The position numbers were made by a program, and so were the translations under genes. From an uncultured Roseobacter sp. (GTDB lineage: Bacteria; Pseudomonadota; Alphaproteobacteria; Rhodobacterales; Rhodobacteraceae), in assembly GCA_947501635.1 (NCBI GenBank), contig CANMWT010000004.1, positions 248,001-312,000 of the forward strand: 64,000 nt of DNA, written 5' to 3'. Below, piece after piece: positions 19,060 through 27,990 of this stretch (its first letter is position 1; each line of letters starts with the position of its first letter). The notes under the pieces are model-generated. The model did no database searches, was not told where the DNA came from, and saw only the letters and a program-made list of their open reading frames with translations.

Positions 19060-20081
19060 GTTGCAGCGCTGAGGCGCTTGCAGGTGCCGCGTACTTCCAA
19101 GGATATCTTGCATTTGATCCGTGTGATCTCGCGCGTGTCGTTGACGATGGAAGACGCGATCTGATCGCCGGCCATCCTGCCGATGTCACGAGCCGGGAAG
19201 CTGATTGTTGTCAGGGCCGGTTCCATTTCCTTTGAACCTTTGAAATCACCAATACCAATAACCGACAAATCCCGCGGTACGTTCAGCCCCAACTTGCGCG
19301 CGGCGTGAACCGCACCTGCGGCCAGAATGTCATTGCCACACAACAGCGCAGTGGGGCGGTGGTCGGACTTGAGGATGTTCTCGGCAGCCTCTTTGCCGTC
19401 CGCAATGCTGTAGCGGGCCTCGGGCGCCCAATGACCGGGTATCTGAACCTCTCCTTTTTGTAGCTCGAACAGCGCCCCATCATAGCGGGCGCGGGCACGG
19501 TCATTGCCTTGCAGCGGCGGAAACAACATAGCGATATCGCGGTGGCCCAGCGACAGCAAATGTCGCGCCGCAAGCTGCCCCGCTTCCTTGTTGTCGGCAC
19601 CCACGCAGGACAGCCGGGTTTGCGCATCGTAGTTCCAGATCGAAATGGCGGCGATGTTCTGATGTGCGATCAGGCCATAGGTTTCATCGCTGTGTTCCAG
19701 CCCGATCAGGGCGACGCCGTCCACCCGATGTTCCAAGAGCTTGCGCAACACGGCGTATTCGCGCTCAAGACTGTAGTTGTGCGTCGCGACCAAGATCGTG
19801 AACCCATGTGCATCGACGCTGTCGGAGAACGCCTGAATGACCTCGGCGAAAATGGCGTTGTCGATTGTCGGTAACACCAGCCCGATTGTCGCGCTGCGAA
19901 TACCATGCATTGTTTGGGCCGCCCGGTTGCGGATATAGCCTAGTTTTCGGATCGCACGGTCGATCTTTTTGCGAGTCGCAGCCTTCACCAGATCGGGATG
20001 GTTAAAGCTGCGCGATACCGTCGAAATAGAGACGCCTGCTTCATTTGCAACGGCGAAGATATCAGCGTTTTTATTTTTAAT
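19056..20081 (-). CDS. LacI/PurR-family transcriptional regulator with probable ATT start
   Basis: The frame encodes a LacI-type helix-turn-helix (VANEAGVSISTVSRSFNHP), hinge and sugar-binding-type domain, 341 residues if started at ATT 20081. No ATG, GTG or TTG lies in frame upstream of the HTH before the stop codon TAG at 20093-20091. A GTG at 19988 would delete the HTH. GGAG sits 6 bases before the ATT, an ideal distance. An out-of-frame ATG at 20086 is only one base from that GGAG and would need a -1 slip on the A-run. It is divergent from tctA and probably controls that operon. Confidence 0.75.
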   Translation of the reverse strand: MKNKNADIFAVANEAGVSISTVSRSFNHPDLVKAATRKKIDRAIRKLGYIRNRAAQTMHGIRSATIGLVLPTIDNAIFAEVIQAFSDSVDAHGFTILVATHNYSLEREYAVLRKLLEHRVDGVALIGLEHSDETYGLIAHQNIAAISIWNYDAQTRLSCVGADNKEAGQLAARHLLSLGHRDIAMLFPPLQGNDRARARYDGALFELQKGEVQIPGHWAPEARYSIADGKEAAENILKSDHRPTALLCGNDILAAGAVHAARKLGLNVPRDLSVIGIGDFKGSKEMEPALTTISFPARDIGRMAGDQIASSIVNDTREITRIKCKISLEVRGTCKRLSAAT

Positions 20082-20115
20082 ATCATACTCCTAACTGTGT
20101 GGAATTGGCAGATTT

Positions 20116-20143
20116 ATGAAAACATTTGCAAAACAATTTTCAT
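20116..20143. promoter_or_regulatory. Candidate operator for the LacI-type regulator
   Basis: In the 110-base spacer between the regulator and tctA, ATGAAAA and TTTTCAT flank a central 8-bp palindrome TTTGCAAA (20125-20132). This is the only strong dyad in the spacer. It lies 49-76 bases upstream of the tctA GTG start, where a LacI-family repressor could block both divergent promoters. Confidence 0.45.
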
Positions 20144-20191
20144 AGCCTAACGTTTTAGTCAACGGATATCCAAACAGGACGGGAGGCCTGC

Positions 20192-21703
20192 GTGGAGTTT
20201 CTTTTGTACTTTGGCGATGTGTTTACGCCGGTCAATTTCGCGCTGTTGTTGGTGGGTACGATTGGCGGTTTGATCCTTGGTGCGACACCGGGATTGTCAC
20301 CCACGATGGCGGTCGCCCTTTTGATCCCGTTCACGTTTCAGCTTGAACCCACGCAAGGACTTATTTTGCTGGGTGCCGCTTACACATCGACAGTGGCCGG
20401 CGGCGCTGTTTCGGCGATTTTGCTAAAGATACCCGGCGCGCCGGCGAACATCGCCACAACCCTTGATGGTCACACGATGGCCCAAAACGGACAGGGGACA
20501 CGCGCACTGCAGCTTAGCTTTCTATCCTCTGCCGTGGGCGGGATATTCGGGGTGATGTTGCTGATCTTTCTGACGCCGGTGCTGGCAAAGTGGGCGCTTG
20601 CTTTCGGGCCGTCACATCTGTTCTGGCTGGCCATTCTGGGTGTGACTGTAATCGGGACGCTTGACAGCAAGTCTGTTGTCAAAGGGCTGTTGTCCGGTTG
20701 CATCGGGCTGTGGCTGGCAACGATCGGGTTCGACGACATCATGGGCGCGCAGCGGTTCATTTTCCACGACGCCCTGGGTGGCGGGATAAACATCATCGCG
20801 GCGCTGATTGGTCTTTTTGCCATCCCGCAGGTGATTTCGATGTTTGCCAAAGGGCGCCAAGGCGATGACGCAGAGGTCCTGCAGGTGCAAAAGCACTCTG
20901 TCTTTGCCGCCATACGCGAGCTGTTGCGCTTTCCCCGTGCGATGGGAATTGGCATGACGACCGGGTCAATCATCGGACTGATCCCCGGCGTCGGGGGGCA
21001 AATCGCAGGGCTTGTGGCCTACGACCAGACAAAGAAGTTTTCTCCCGAGCGCGAAGAGTTTGGCAAAGGGCATCCCGAAGGTGTCATAGCAGCCGAAGCG
21101 GCCAACAATGCGATGGTGGGCCCGTCGCTTGTTCCCTTGCTGACCTTGTCCATTCCGGGCTCTCCCACAGCGGCTGTGCTGTTGGGCGGCTTGTTGATCC
21201 ATGGCATTTTCCCGGGGTCAGATCTTTTTGACAACCACCCCGATGTGGCGTGGACATTTATCAATTCGATGCTCATCGGTCAGGTTTTGATGTGTCTGTT
21301 CGGCCTTTATGTGGCCGGCCTTGCCGCGCGGGTGGCACAGGTGCCGCAGTCCTTGATGGCGGCGATTGTTCTGGGGCTTGCTGTGTTCGGCAGCTATTCG
21401 GTCCAGTCCAGCATGGGGGACGTCTATGTCATGGCTGCTTTGGGGATCATGATGTATTTTCTCGAACGCTTCGGGTTCTCTGCTGCACCTTTGGTGCTGG
21501 GGTTGATCCTTGGACCCATCGCCGAGGCGAACTTCATTCAGGGGTCGATGATCGCGAATGCCACGGATGGGATGGTGCCTTACTTCCTGACGGGAACGCT
21601 CAACCTCTTCCTGATCGCCGTTGTTCTGGCTTCGGTTGCCTATTCGGTCTGGATGGAAGTGCGCAACCGCCGTTACGTCTCGAAAGAGGAGATCATGGTG
21701 TGA
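20192..21703 (+). CDS. tctA: Tripartite tricarboxylate transporter, large membrane subunit
   Basis: A 503-residue TctA-family protein with about 11-12 hydrophobic helices. Family motifs are present: GLILGATPGLSPTMAVALLIPFTF near the start and PGVGGQIAGLVAYDQTKKFS in the middle. It is the transport channel of a TTT importer for carboxylates or related anions. The GTG at 20192 follows GGGAGG by 5 bases. The stop overlaps the tctB GTG start by 4 bases. Confidence 0.92.
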   Translation: MEFLLYFGDVFTPVNFALLLVGTIGGLILGATPGLSPTMAVALLIPFTFQLEPTQGLILLGAAYTSTVAGGAVSAILLKIPGAPANIATTLDGHTMAQNGQGTRALQLSFLSSAVGGIFGVMLLIFLTPVLAKWALAFGPSHLFWLAILGVTVIGTLDSKSVVKGLLSGCIGLWLATIGFDDIMGAQRFIFHDALGGGINIIAALIGLFAIPQVISMFAKGRQGDDAEVLQVQKHSVFAAIRELLRFPRAMGIGMTTGSIIGLIPGVGGQIAGLVAYDQTKKFSPEREEFGKGHPEGVIAAEAANNAMVGPSLVPLLTLSIPGSPTAAVLLGGLLIHGIFPGSDLFDNHPDVAWTFINSMLIGQVLMCLFGLYVAGLAARVAQVPQSLMAAIVLGLAVFGSYSVQSSMGDVYVMAALGIMMYFLERFGFSAAPLVLGLILGPIAEANFIQGSMIANATDGMVPYFLTGTLNLFLIAVVLASVAYSVWMEVRNRRYVSKEEIMV

Positions 21704-22170
21704 GCGATCTGAACCTGCCACGTGTGCAGCATGTTGTTGCATCAGGATGTGTTTTGGCGGTCGGCGCGTGGGTGACCTACCTGAGTTATACCCAACAACC
21801 TGCAGAAGCATTCCTGTTTCCCAGACTAATTGCCACCGTCTTTGTTGTGCTGGCGGCGTGGACCTTTGCCAAGGCCATCATGGGGTGGACCAAGGTAGGG
21901 GCCGGTGTGTCGCCGATTGCCTTCATGAGCATGGTGCCGGGCGTTGTGGTCATGCTGGTCTACGTGTTCTGGGCGGCCAAGACCCTTGGTTTCTACACTG
22001 CGACGGCGGCAAGCTTTTTCATACTGTTCAGCCTTTACGATCCGGCTCCGCACAACGCTCTGAAATCCTGGATGAAACGCGTCTTTGCGACGGTCTGCTT
22101 TACCCTGGTCATGTACGGCCTGTTTGCCTTGCTTTTGAAAGTATTCACACCGCGTGAAGCTCTGTTCTGA
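21700..22170 (+). CDS. tctB: Tripartite tricarboxylate transporter, small membrane subunit
   Basis: A 156-residue membrane protein with four predicted helices, the size and topology of TctB. The start is GTG at 21700 inside the tctA stop codon, giving an N-terminus SDLNLPRVQHVV. TctB sequences are poorly conserved, so the call depends on size, topology and position between tctA and tctC. Confidence 0.88.
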   Translation: MSDLNLPRVQHVVASGCVLAVGAWVTYLSYTQQPAEAFLFPRLIATVFVVLAAWTFAKAIMGWTKVGAGVSPIAFMSMVPGVVVMLVYVFWAAKTLGFYTATAASFFILFSLYDPAPHNALKSWMKRVFATVCFTLVMYGLFALLLKVFTPREALF

Positions 22171-22215
22171 CGGGCTGATCGCGCAAAAAACCACACATAT
22201 GGGAGGAACTGAAAA

Positions 22216-23184
22216 ATGAAGAAACTTTTAGCAGGTGCCGCATTGGCACTGATGGCAGCGGCGGGAATGGCGCATGCCGACGGACATGAAAGCTACCCCG
22301 ACAGGCCTATCATGATGATGGTCAGCTACGGTGCGGGCGGCGCTACAGATTTTCAGGCGCGCATTGTGACAATGACAGCCGGCAACGAAGATGCGCTTGG
22401 CATGCCGGTGGCCATTCTCAACAAGCCCGGCGCGGGTGGCCGAGTGGGCTGGAACTGGCTGGCGACGCAAGCCGAGGCGGATGGCTACACCTTGGGTGCA
22501 TACAACGTGCCCCACTTCATCGCTCAGTCGATCAAGGGCGGCGTATCTTACGACATCGACAGCTTTGAGCCGATTGCCAACTGGGGAGCAGACCCTGCGG
22601 TTCTGGTTGTCGGGGCTGACAGCGAATTCAACAGCCTGCAGGATGTGGTCGATTTCGCCAAGGCCAATCCGGGCAAGCTGACCACATCCGGCGCAGGTCT
22701 GTTTGTCGGTCACCACATCGCGGCACTGCAAATGGAGAAGGCAGGCGACATGAAGCTTGCGTATATCCCCACCAAAGGCGGCGGAGCGGCGGCGATGAAG
22801 GCAGTGATTGCGGGTGACGTCATGGCGGGTATCAACAACCTCTCCGACGCTTTCCGCGCGCGCGAGGCGGGCAATGTGAAAATCCTTGCGGTCGCTGATC
22901 TGGAACGCAACGAATTCCTGCCAGATGTGCCCACGATGATGGAAGGCGGGCTCGATGTCGACAACGCGTCGGTCAACTTTCGGGGCGTGATGGTGCCGAA
23001 GGGAACACCGCAGGCGGTCATCGACAAGCTCGCACAGACCGTTCCGACCATGTTCGAGAACGGCCGTGTACAAGGCAAGATGAAAGCCGGCGGGTCGCCG
23101 ATGAACATCATGACACGCGAAGAAGTTCAGGCTATGTGGCTCAAGCGTCAGGAAACTCTGACAGAGCTTCTGGCCGGCTTGTAA
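22216..23184 (+). CDS. tctC: Tripartite tricarboxylate transporter, substrate-binding protein
   Basis: A 322-residue periplasmic protein with a signal peptide (MKKLLAGAALALMAAAGMAHA). The Bug-family pattern is clear: YPDRPIMMMVSYGAGGATDFQAR, NKPGAGGRVGWNWLA and a later FRGVMVPKGTP. It binds the substrate and delivers it to TctAB. Unusually for TTT systems it comes after the membrane genes, and it is followed by a strong hairpin before the catabolic genes. The ligand cannot be told from sequence. Confidence 0.92.
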   Translation: MKKLLAGAALALMAAAGMAHADGHESYPDRPIMMMVSYGAGGATDFQARIVTMTAGNEDALGMPVAILNKPGAGGRVGWNWLATQAEADGYTLGAYNVPHFIAQSIKGGVSYDIDSFEPIANWGADPAVLVVGADSEFNSLQDVVDFAKANPGKLTTSGAGLFVGHHIAALQMEKAGDMKLAYIPTKGGGAAAMKAVIAGDVMAGINNLSDAFRAREAGNVKILAVADLERNEFLPDVPTMMEGGLDVDNASVNFRGVMVPKGTPQAVIDKLAQTVPTMFENGRVQGKMKAGGSPMNIMTREEVQAMWLKRQETLTELLAGL

Positions 23185-23191
23185 AACCCAA

Positions 23192-23224
23192 GGCTCCGCC
23201 GCCGGTGTCGCGCGCGGCGGAGCC
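23192..23224 (+). promoter_or_regulatory. Intercistronic hairpin after tctC
   Basis: An 11-bp GC stem, 23192-23202 with 23214-23224, lies 8 bases after the tctC stop. No T-run follows, so it is more likely an mRNA-stabilising or processing element than a terminator. It could raise binding-protein output relative to the downstream enzymes. Confidence 0.55.
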
Positions 23225-23251
23225 ACAACATGCCGCAAAGGAACAAGCTAG

Positions 23252-24655
23252 ATGACCGCGCAGGACAGCATTAGTGAAGTTGACGCCATCGTGGCGCGCG
23301 CGCGCGCGGCACAGCAGCGCTATGAGGCTGCGGGGTCTCAGGAAAGATACGACAGAGCCGCACAGGCCGTCGCCTGGGCCATCATGGAACCTTCCCGCAA
23401 CCGCGCTCTGGCCGAGCTGTCGGTCCGGACTACCGGATTGGGCAACGTCGAAGACAAGGTCATTAAAAATCACCGCAAGACGCTGGGTCTTATGCGCGAT
23501 ATCGCGGGAGTGCCCACCTTTGGTGTGATCCGCGATGATCCGACAACGGGTATCACAGAGATTGCGCGCCCGATGGGCGTGATCGGGGCTGTTGTCCCAT
23601 CGACGAACCCCGGTGCCACACCAGCAAACAACGTTATAAACGCGCTGAAATGCGGGAATGCGATTGTGCTGTCACCGTCGCCAAAAGGTGTGCCGACCTG
23701 CGAAGTGTTGCTGTCTCATATCTATGAAGAATTCGCGAAAATCGGCGAAGATACCGACCTGGTGTTGATGGTGCCCGCCCCCGGTTCAAAGGACAAAACA
23801 CAAAGGCTGCTGGAAACAAGCGATCTGATCGTGGTGACCGGGTCACAAAACAATGTGCGGCGCGCATATACCAGCGGCACGCCGGCTTTGGCCGTAGGGG
23901 CCGGCAACGTCACCGTGATTGTGGACGAAACCGCAGATATCGCGGCGGCGGCACAGAAGATAACCGCCTCCAAGACATTCGACAACGCAACCTCCTGCAG
24001 TTCCGAAAACGCGTTGGTGGTCGTTGACGCAGTCTATGACGCCTTTGTTCAAGAGCTTGCGAAAGCGGGCGGTGCGGTCGTGCAGGACGAAGCGGGGATC
24101 ATGTCCAAGCTCTGGCCCGACGGTCATCTCAACCGCCAAGTCATCGCGCAGGATGCAGATAAAATGCTCGCCGCACTGGACATGATCGATGTGGTGCCCG
24201 CGGATACAAAATTCCTTGCCGTCGAAACAACTGGTATCGGTCCGGAATACCCGCTCTCGGGCGAGAAGCTGTCGCGCGTGGCCGCACTCTACCGCGCGCG
24301 GGATTTCGAAGATGCTGTGGTGACAACAGGCCGGATTTTGGCGCACCAGGGTGCGGGGCATTCTGTCGGTCTGCATTCCAGTACAGACGACCGCGCGCTT
24401 GGCTTGGCACAGCGCCTGCCGACCTGTCGCGTGATCGTCAATCAGGCGCATTGTTTTGCCACGGGCGGCGCCTTCAACAACGGAATGCCCTTTTCGCTTT
24501 CCATGGGCTGCGGCACCTGGGGCGGCAACTCCATCGATGACAACCTTCATTGGAAGCACTTTATGCAGACGACCAAGGTCGTGCGCGAAATCCCGCCGCG
24601 CGAACCCACGTTGGAGGAGGTTTTTGGCGACTACTGGAAAGCAGCTGGAAAGTGA
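23252..24655 (+). CDS. CoA-acylating aldehyde dehydrogenase, sulfoacetaldehyde dehydrogenase (SauS)-like
   Basis: A 467-residue aldehyde dehydrogenase of the short, CoA-acylating type. The nucleophile is Cys249 in FDNATSCSSEN. PSTNPGATPANNVINALKCGNA and the C-terminal HCFATGGAFNNGMPFSLSMGCGTWGGN are typical of the acylating EutE/AdhE/SauS group. The combination with a downstream acyl-CoA ligase matches the sauST pair, which turns sulfoacetate into sulfoacetaldehyde through sulfoacetyl-CoA. The sauU transporter and the Xsc enzyme are absent here, and a lyxose isomerase-like gene is present, so another aldehyde substrate is possible. Confidence 0.65.
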   Translation: MTAQDSISEVDAIVARARAAQQRYEAAGSQERYDRAAQAVAWAIMEPSRNRALAELSVRTTGLGNVEDKVIKNHRKTLGLMRDIAGVPTFGVIRDDPTTGITEIARPMGVIGAVVPSTNPGATPANNVINALKCGNAIVLSPSPKGVPTCEVLLSHIYEEFAKIGEDTDLVLMVPAPGSKDKTQRLLETSDLIVVTGSQNNVRRAYTSGTPALAVGAGNVTVIVDETADIAAAAQKITASKTFDNATSCSSENALVVVDAVYDAFVQELAKAGGAVVQDEAGIMSKLWPDGHLNRQVIAQDADKMLAALDMIDVVPADTKFLAVETTGIGPEYPLSGEKLSRVAALYRARDFEDAVVTTGRILAHQGAGHSVGLHSSTDDRALGLAQRLPTCRVIVNQAHCFATGGAFNNGMPFSLSMGCGTWGGNSIDDNLHWKHFMQTTKVVREIPPREPTLEEVFGDYWKAAGK

Positions 24656-26142
24656 CTTTCTCCCCTGAACATCCGCCATCAGGCACCGTTCGAAACTGGC
24701 TGGACGCCCGCGCCGCTGGACAGGCAACGGCCTTTGTCTTTCCTGAAGACGGCAGTTCGCTGAGCTGGCGAGAACTCAGATCAGAAGCTGTACGCTTGAC
24801 TTGGGCCTTGATGGATCAGGGGATCGAGAGAGGCGAAAGCGTGGCGATCATGCACCCCAACGGACGCGCGGGATTGGTGGCACTTTTCGGGGCGCTCTAC
24901 GGCGGGTTCCGCGCGACGATGATAAACCTTGCCGCGGGGCCTGATGCCATCGCTTATGCTTTAGAGCATTGCGACGCGCGTATCGCCTTTGTCCACGATG
25001 ATGTAGCTGATCTTTTTCGCGACGCGAGTGACGGCCGGATCGCGCGTTTGTCGGTCGCCTGCGATCCACCAGGCGCGCCTTTCTATCCGCTGAAACCTCA
25101 GGATCATGCTCTGCTGATGTATACGTCAGGAACGACGGGCCGGCCCAAGGGGGTGGTGCATACCCATGCAAGCCTACTTGCGGGCGGGTGGACCACGGCG
25201 ATTGCCCACGCTTTGACGTCCGCCGACAGGGGGCTTTGCGTATTGCCGTTCTACCACATCAACGGGCTTTGCGTCAGTGTGATGAGCGCAGTGGTCTCGG
25301 GTGGGTCACTGGCGGTTTGCACGCGCTTTTCCGCACGCCGTTTCTGGACTGACGCAGCCGCGGCGGAAGCGACGTGGTTCTCTGTGGTGCCCACGATCAT
25401 CAGCCACTTGCTTCACGCAAGCGAAAACCCTGATACCGCTACCCGCGCACGCCTGCGATTTGGCCGCTCGGCCTCGTCTGCCTTGGCGCCGGATGTCCAG
25501 ACCGCTTTTGAAAGCCGGTTTGATGTACCCATCGTGGAAACGATGGGGCTGACTGAAACGGCGGCGCAAATCCTTTCCAACCCGCTGCCACCCGCGGTGC
25601 GCAAGATCGGATCGCCCGGTGTGCCCTTTGGCAATGAGGTCTGTGTGCTGGATGCTCAGCAAAACCCTTGCCCTGCCGGCGTCGAGGGGGAAATCGCCGT
25701 GCGTGGCCCGAATGTCATGCTGGAATACCTGAAAAACCCGCAAGCCACCGCTGAAAGCTTTGCCGGCTCATGGTTGCGCACAGGTGATCTGGGGCGGATG
25801 GACGAGGACGGCTATCTCTTCGTTACGGGGCGACTGAAAGAGCTTATCATCAAGGGTGGCGAGAACATCGCCCCGCGCGAGATCGACGAGGCGCTGTATT
25901 CACACAGCGATGTGATCGAGGCAGCAGCTTTTGCGCGACCCTGCGACAGCTACGGTGAAACCGTCGAGGCGGCAGTGAAACTGCGCAGCGGATCGATGCT
26001 GTCGGGCGATGAGCTGCGTCAGCTGTGCGAGCAACGTCTGGGCCGGTTCAAAGCGCCTGATCGCGTGCATCTTCTCGAAGAGCTGCCAAAAGGGCCCTCT
26101 GGCAAAATCCAGCGCCGCAAGCTTCTGGAATTGATTGGCTAG
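24652..26142 (+). CDS. AMP-forming acyl-CoA ligase, SauT-like
   Basis: A 496-residue ANL-superfamily enzyme. The core motifs are present: LLMYTSGTTGRPKGVVHTHA (P-loop), ETMGLTE, RTGDLGRMDEDGYLFVTGR, IKGGENIAPREIDEAL and the catalytic Lys in GPSGKIQRRKL near the end. The start is the GTG at 24652 overlapping the aldehyde dehydrogenase stop. It should activate a carboxylic acid to its CoA ester, which the preceding enzyme then reduces. Sulfoacetate is the best precedent for this gene pair, but the substrate is unproven. Confidence 0.65.
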   Translation: MTFSPEHPPSGTVRNWLDARAAGQATAFVFPEDGSSLSWRELRSEAVRLTWALMDQGIERGESVAIMHPNGRAGLVALFGALYGGFRATMINLAAGPDAIAYALEHCDARIAFVHDDVADLFRDASDGRIARLSVACDPPGAPFYPLKPQDHALLMYTSGTTGRPKGVVHTHASLLAGGWTTAIAHALTSADRGLCVLPFYHINGLCVSVMSAVVSGGSLAVCTRFSARRFWTDAAAAEATWFSVVPTIISHLLHASENPDTATRARLRFGRSASSALAPDVQTAFESRFDVPIVETMGLTETAAQILSNPLPPAVRKIGSPGVPFGNEVCVLDAQQNPCPAGVEGEIAVRGPNVMLEYLKNPQATAESFAGSWLRTGDLGRMDEDGYLFVTGRLKELIIKGGENIAPREIDEALYSHSDVIEAAAFARPCDSYGETVEAAVKLRSGSMLSGDELRQLCEQRLGRFKAPDRVHLLEELPKGPSGKIQRRKLLELIG

Positions 26143-26217
26143 TGCGTTGTTTCTCTCTGGGACTTGTGGTGGCACGTGCTAAAACATCGGCCATCAGATA
26201 ACCGGGGAAGACAAGAC

Positions 26218-26886
26218 ATGAAGCGCTCTGAGGTAAATGCGATCTTGAAGGAAAGCGATGCTTTCATCAAAAGCTTCGGGCATATTCTGCCTCCCTTTGC
26301 CTATTGGTCTCCCGAGAAAATGCGTGCCGAGGAAGCGTCAGATATACGCGCACGTGGCCTGGGATGGGATATCACTGACTATGGGCAGGGCCGCTTTAAT
26401 GAATTGGGCTTGTTTCTGTTTACGACCCGCAACGGCACTGCCGCCGATCTCAGAAACGGGCGCGGCATGCTCTATGCAGAAAAGCTCATGATCACCCGTG
26501 ACCGGCAATTGTCGCCGATGCATCGTCACAACATCAAAGCCGAAGACATCATAAATCGTGGCGGTGGTGATCTGGTGATCGAACTCTTTGCGCCGGATGC
26601 AGATGGCGGCATTGACCGGCAATCGGACGTTGAAGTGCCATGTGACGGACTGATGCGCCGCTTTGCGCCGGGAAGTTTGTTGCGGCTCAGACCGGGTGAG
26701 AGTGTCACGCTCATGCCGGGCATCTGGCATGCGTTCTGGGCAGAAAGCGGGGATTGCCTTGTGGGCGAGGTATCCACCGTCAATGATGATCTCACAGACA
26801 ACGTGTTTGAAAAACCAATCGGCCGGTTCTCCAGCGTTGAAGAAGACGAGCCCGCCCTGCATTTGCTGGTTTCCGACTACATCTGA
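26218..26886 (+). CDS. D-lyxose ketol-isomerase family cupin
   Basis: A 222-residue single-domain cupin. The metal-binding pattern of D-lyxose/D-mannose isomerases is visible: SPMHRHNIKAEDIINRGGGDLVIELF supplies His, His and Glu, and the second motif GIWHAFW supplies the last His. These enzymes interconvert D-lyxose and D-xylulose or D-mannose and D-fructose using Mn. It is 75 bases after the CoA ligase on the same strand. Why a sugar isomerase sits with acyl-CoA enzymes is unclear; the true substrate may be a modified or sulfonated sugar or hydroxyaldehyde. Confidence 0.8.
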   Translation: MKRSEVNAILKESDAFIKSFGHILPPFAYWSPEKMRAEEASDIRARGLGWDITDYGQGRFNELGLFLFTTRNGTAADLRNGRGMLYAEKLMITRDRQLSPMHRHNIKAEDIINRGGGDLVIELFAPDADGGIDRQSDVEVPCDGLMRRFAPGSLLRLRPGESVTLMPGIWHAFWAESGDCLVGEVSTVNDDLTDNVFEKPIGRFSSVEEDEPALHLLVSDYI

Positions 26887-26895
26887 CCTCTGGCT

Positions 26896-27990
26896 TTACG
26901 GAACCTGCGCGTCTCCGATTGCACCGCGCGGTACGGAAACGGCCTTGAGCACTGCGAACACCGGAAGGTCTTCACGCAGTGCCAATGCGTCGGCGGAGCG
27001 TTGCGTGATACGCGCCAGGAGCAGGTTTTGCCCGACCTTCAATTGCACCAGCACGCCGGGCCCGTCGCCACGCCGGACCATAGCCACCGTTGCAGGCAGG
27101 ATGTTCAGGGCGGATATCCCTTCGGGGCGTGCGGTTGCGATCATGACGTCCTGTGCCTCGATACGGATGCGCACCAACGCTCCCACCGCTGCGGGCAGTT
27201 GCGGCAAGGCCAATGCGACACCGCCTGCCGTCACCTCAGTTATACCATCCGCGTGCTGGGCTTTGACCGTTGCTTGCAAAACCACGCCTGCAGCACCTGC
27301 GCCGAACGGCGTCACCGCGGGATCACTTAGCAATTCCGCTGCATCGCCCTGATGGGCCACGTGTCCGTTTTCAAGAACCACAAGCGTTGTCGCGAGCCGC
27401 GCTACTTCCGTGCCTGCGTGGCTGACATAGACAATAGGGATGTCCAGTTCGTCGCGCAGGCGCTCGAAGTAGGGCAGAATCTCCTCTTTTCGGGCCTCAT
27501 CCAAAGCGGCAAGCGGCTCGTCCGCCAGCACCAGCTGCGGATTGCTCAACAGTGCGCGCCCAATCGCCACCCTTTGTTTCTCGCCCCCCGACAGGCGTGC
27601 AGGCCGCCGGTCAAGCAGATCGCCAATGCCCAGCATCTCCACTATGCGGTCAAAGTCCGCGGCAGGGGTAATTTCAGGCGAAAACCACCTGCCGTACTTC
27701 AGGTTTTGCCGCACGGTCATATGCGGAAATAGTCTGCCTTCCTGAAAGATATAGCCTACACGGCGTTGTTGTGGAGCAAGCTCTATGCCGCTTTCACTGT
27801 CGAACAGAACATGGCCGTCCGCCGCGATCCGCCCGGCGTCAGGCCGAAACAGGCCCGCCAAAGCGTTGACAATGGTTGTCTTGCCAGATCCTGAGCGGCC
27901 GTACAGCATTGTGATGCCGCGCGGCGCGACAAAGGTCGCATCCAGTGCAAAGCCGTCAAAGCGGTGTTTGATCGAAACCGACAAGCTCAT
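26896..27990 (-). CDS. modC: Molybdate ABC importer ATP-binding protein
   Basis: A 364-residue ABC ATPase with Walker A YGRSGSGKTT, signature LSGGEKQRVAIGRALLS and Walker B LVLADEPLAALD. The last about 75 residues form the TOBE/MOP-type domain that binds molybdate and gives feedback control. It is the third gene of modABC and overlaps modB by 4 bases. Molybdate is needed for cofactor synthesis, which fits the formate dehydrogenase operon 14 kb away. Confidence 0.94.
   Translation of the reverse strand: MSLSVSIKHRFDGFALDATFVAPRGITMLYGRSGSGKTTIVNALAGLFRPDAGRIAADGHVLFDSESGIELAPQQRRVGYIFQEGRLFPHMTVRQNLKYGRWFSPEITPAADFDRIVEMLGIGDLLDRRPARLSGGEKQRVAIGRALLSNPQLVLADEPLAALDEARKEEILPYFERLRDELDIPIVYVSHAGTEVARLATTLVVLENGHVAHQGDAAELLSDPAVTPFGAGAAGVVLQATVKAQHADGITEVTAGGVALALPQLPAAVGALVRIRIEAQDVMIATARPEGISALNILPATVAMVRRGDGPGVLVQLKVGQNLLLARITQRSADALALREDLPVFAVLKAVSVPRGAIGDAQVP

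Noticed and set aside
19988-20081. A truncated LacI regulator starting at GTG 19988.
   Set aside because: The frame upstream encodes an intact helix-turn-helix, so a start at ATT with a good ribosome binding site is more likely than a protein without a DNA-binding domain.
23192-23224. A terminator after tctC.
   Set aside because: The stem is strong but no T-run follows, and the downstream genes appear to belong to the same operon.
23252-26142. A certain sulfoacetate degradation operon (sauST).
   Set aside because: The enzyme pair fits, but the sauU transporter and xsc are absent and an unexpected isomerase is present, so only SauST-like is claimed.
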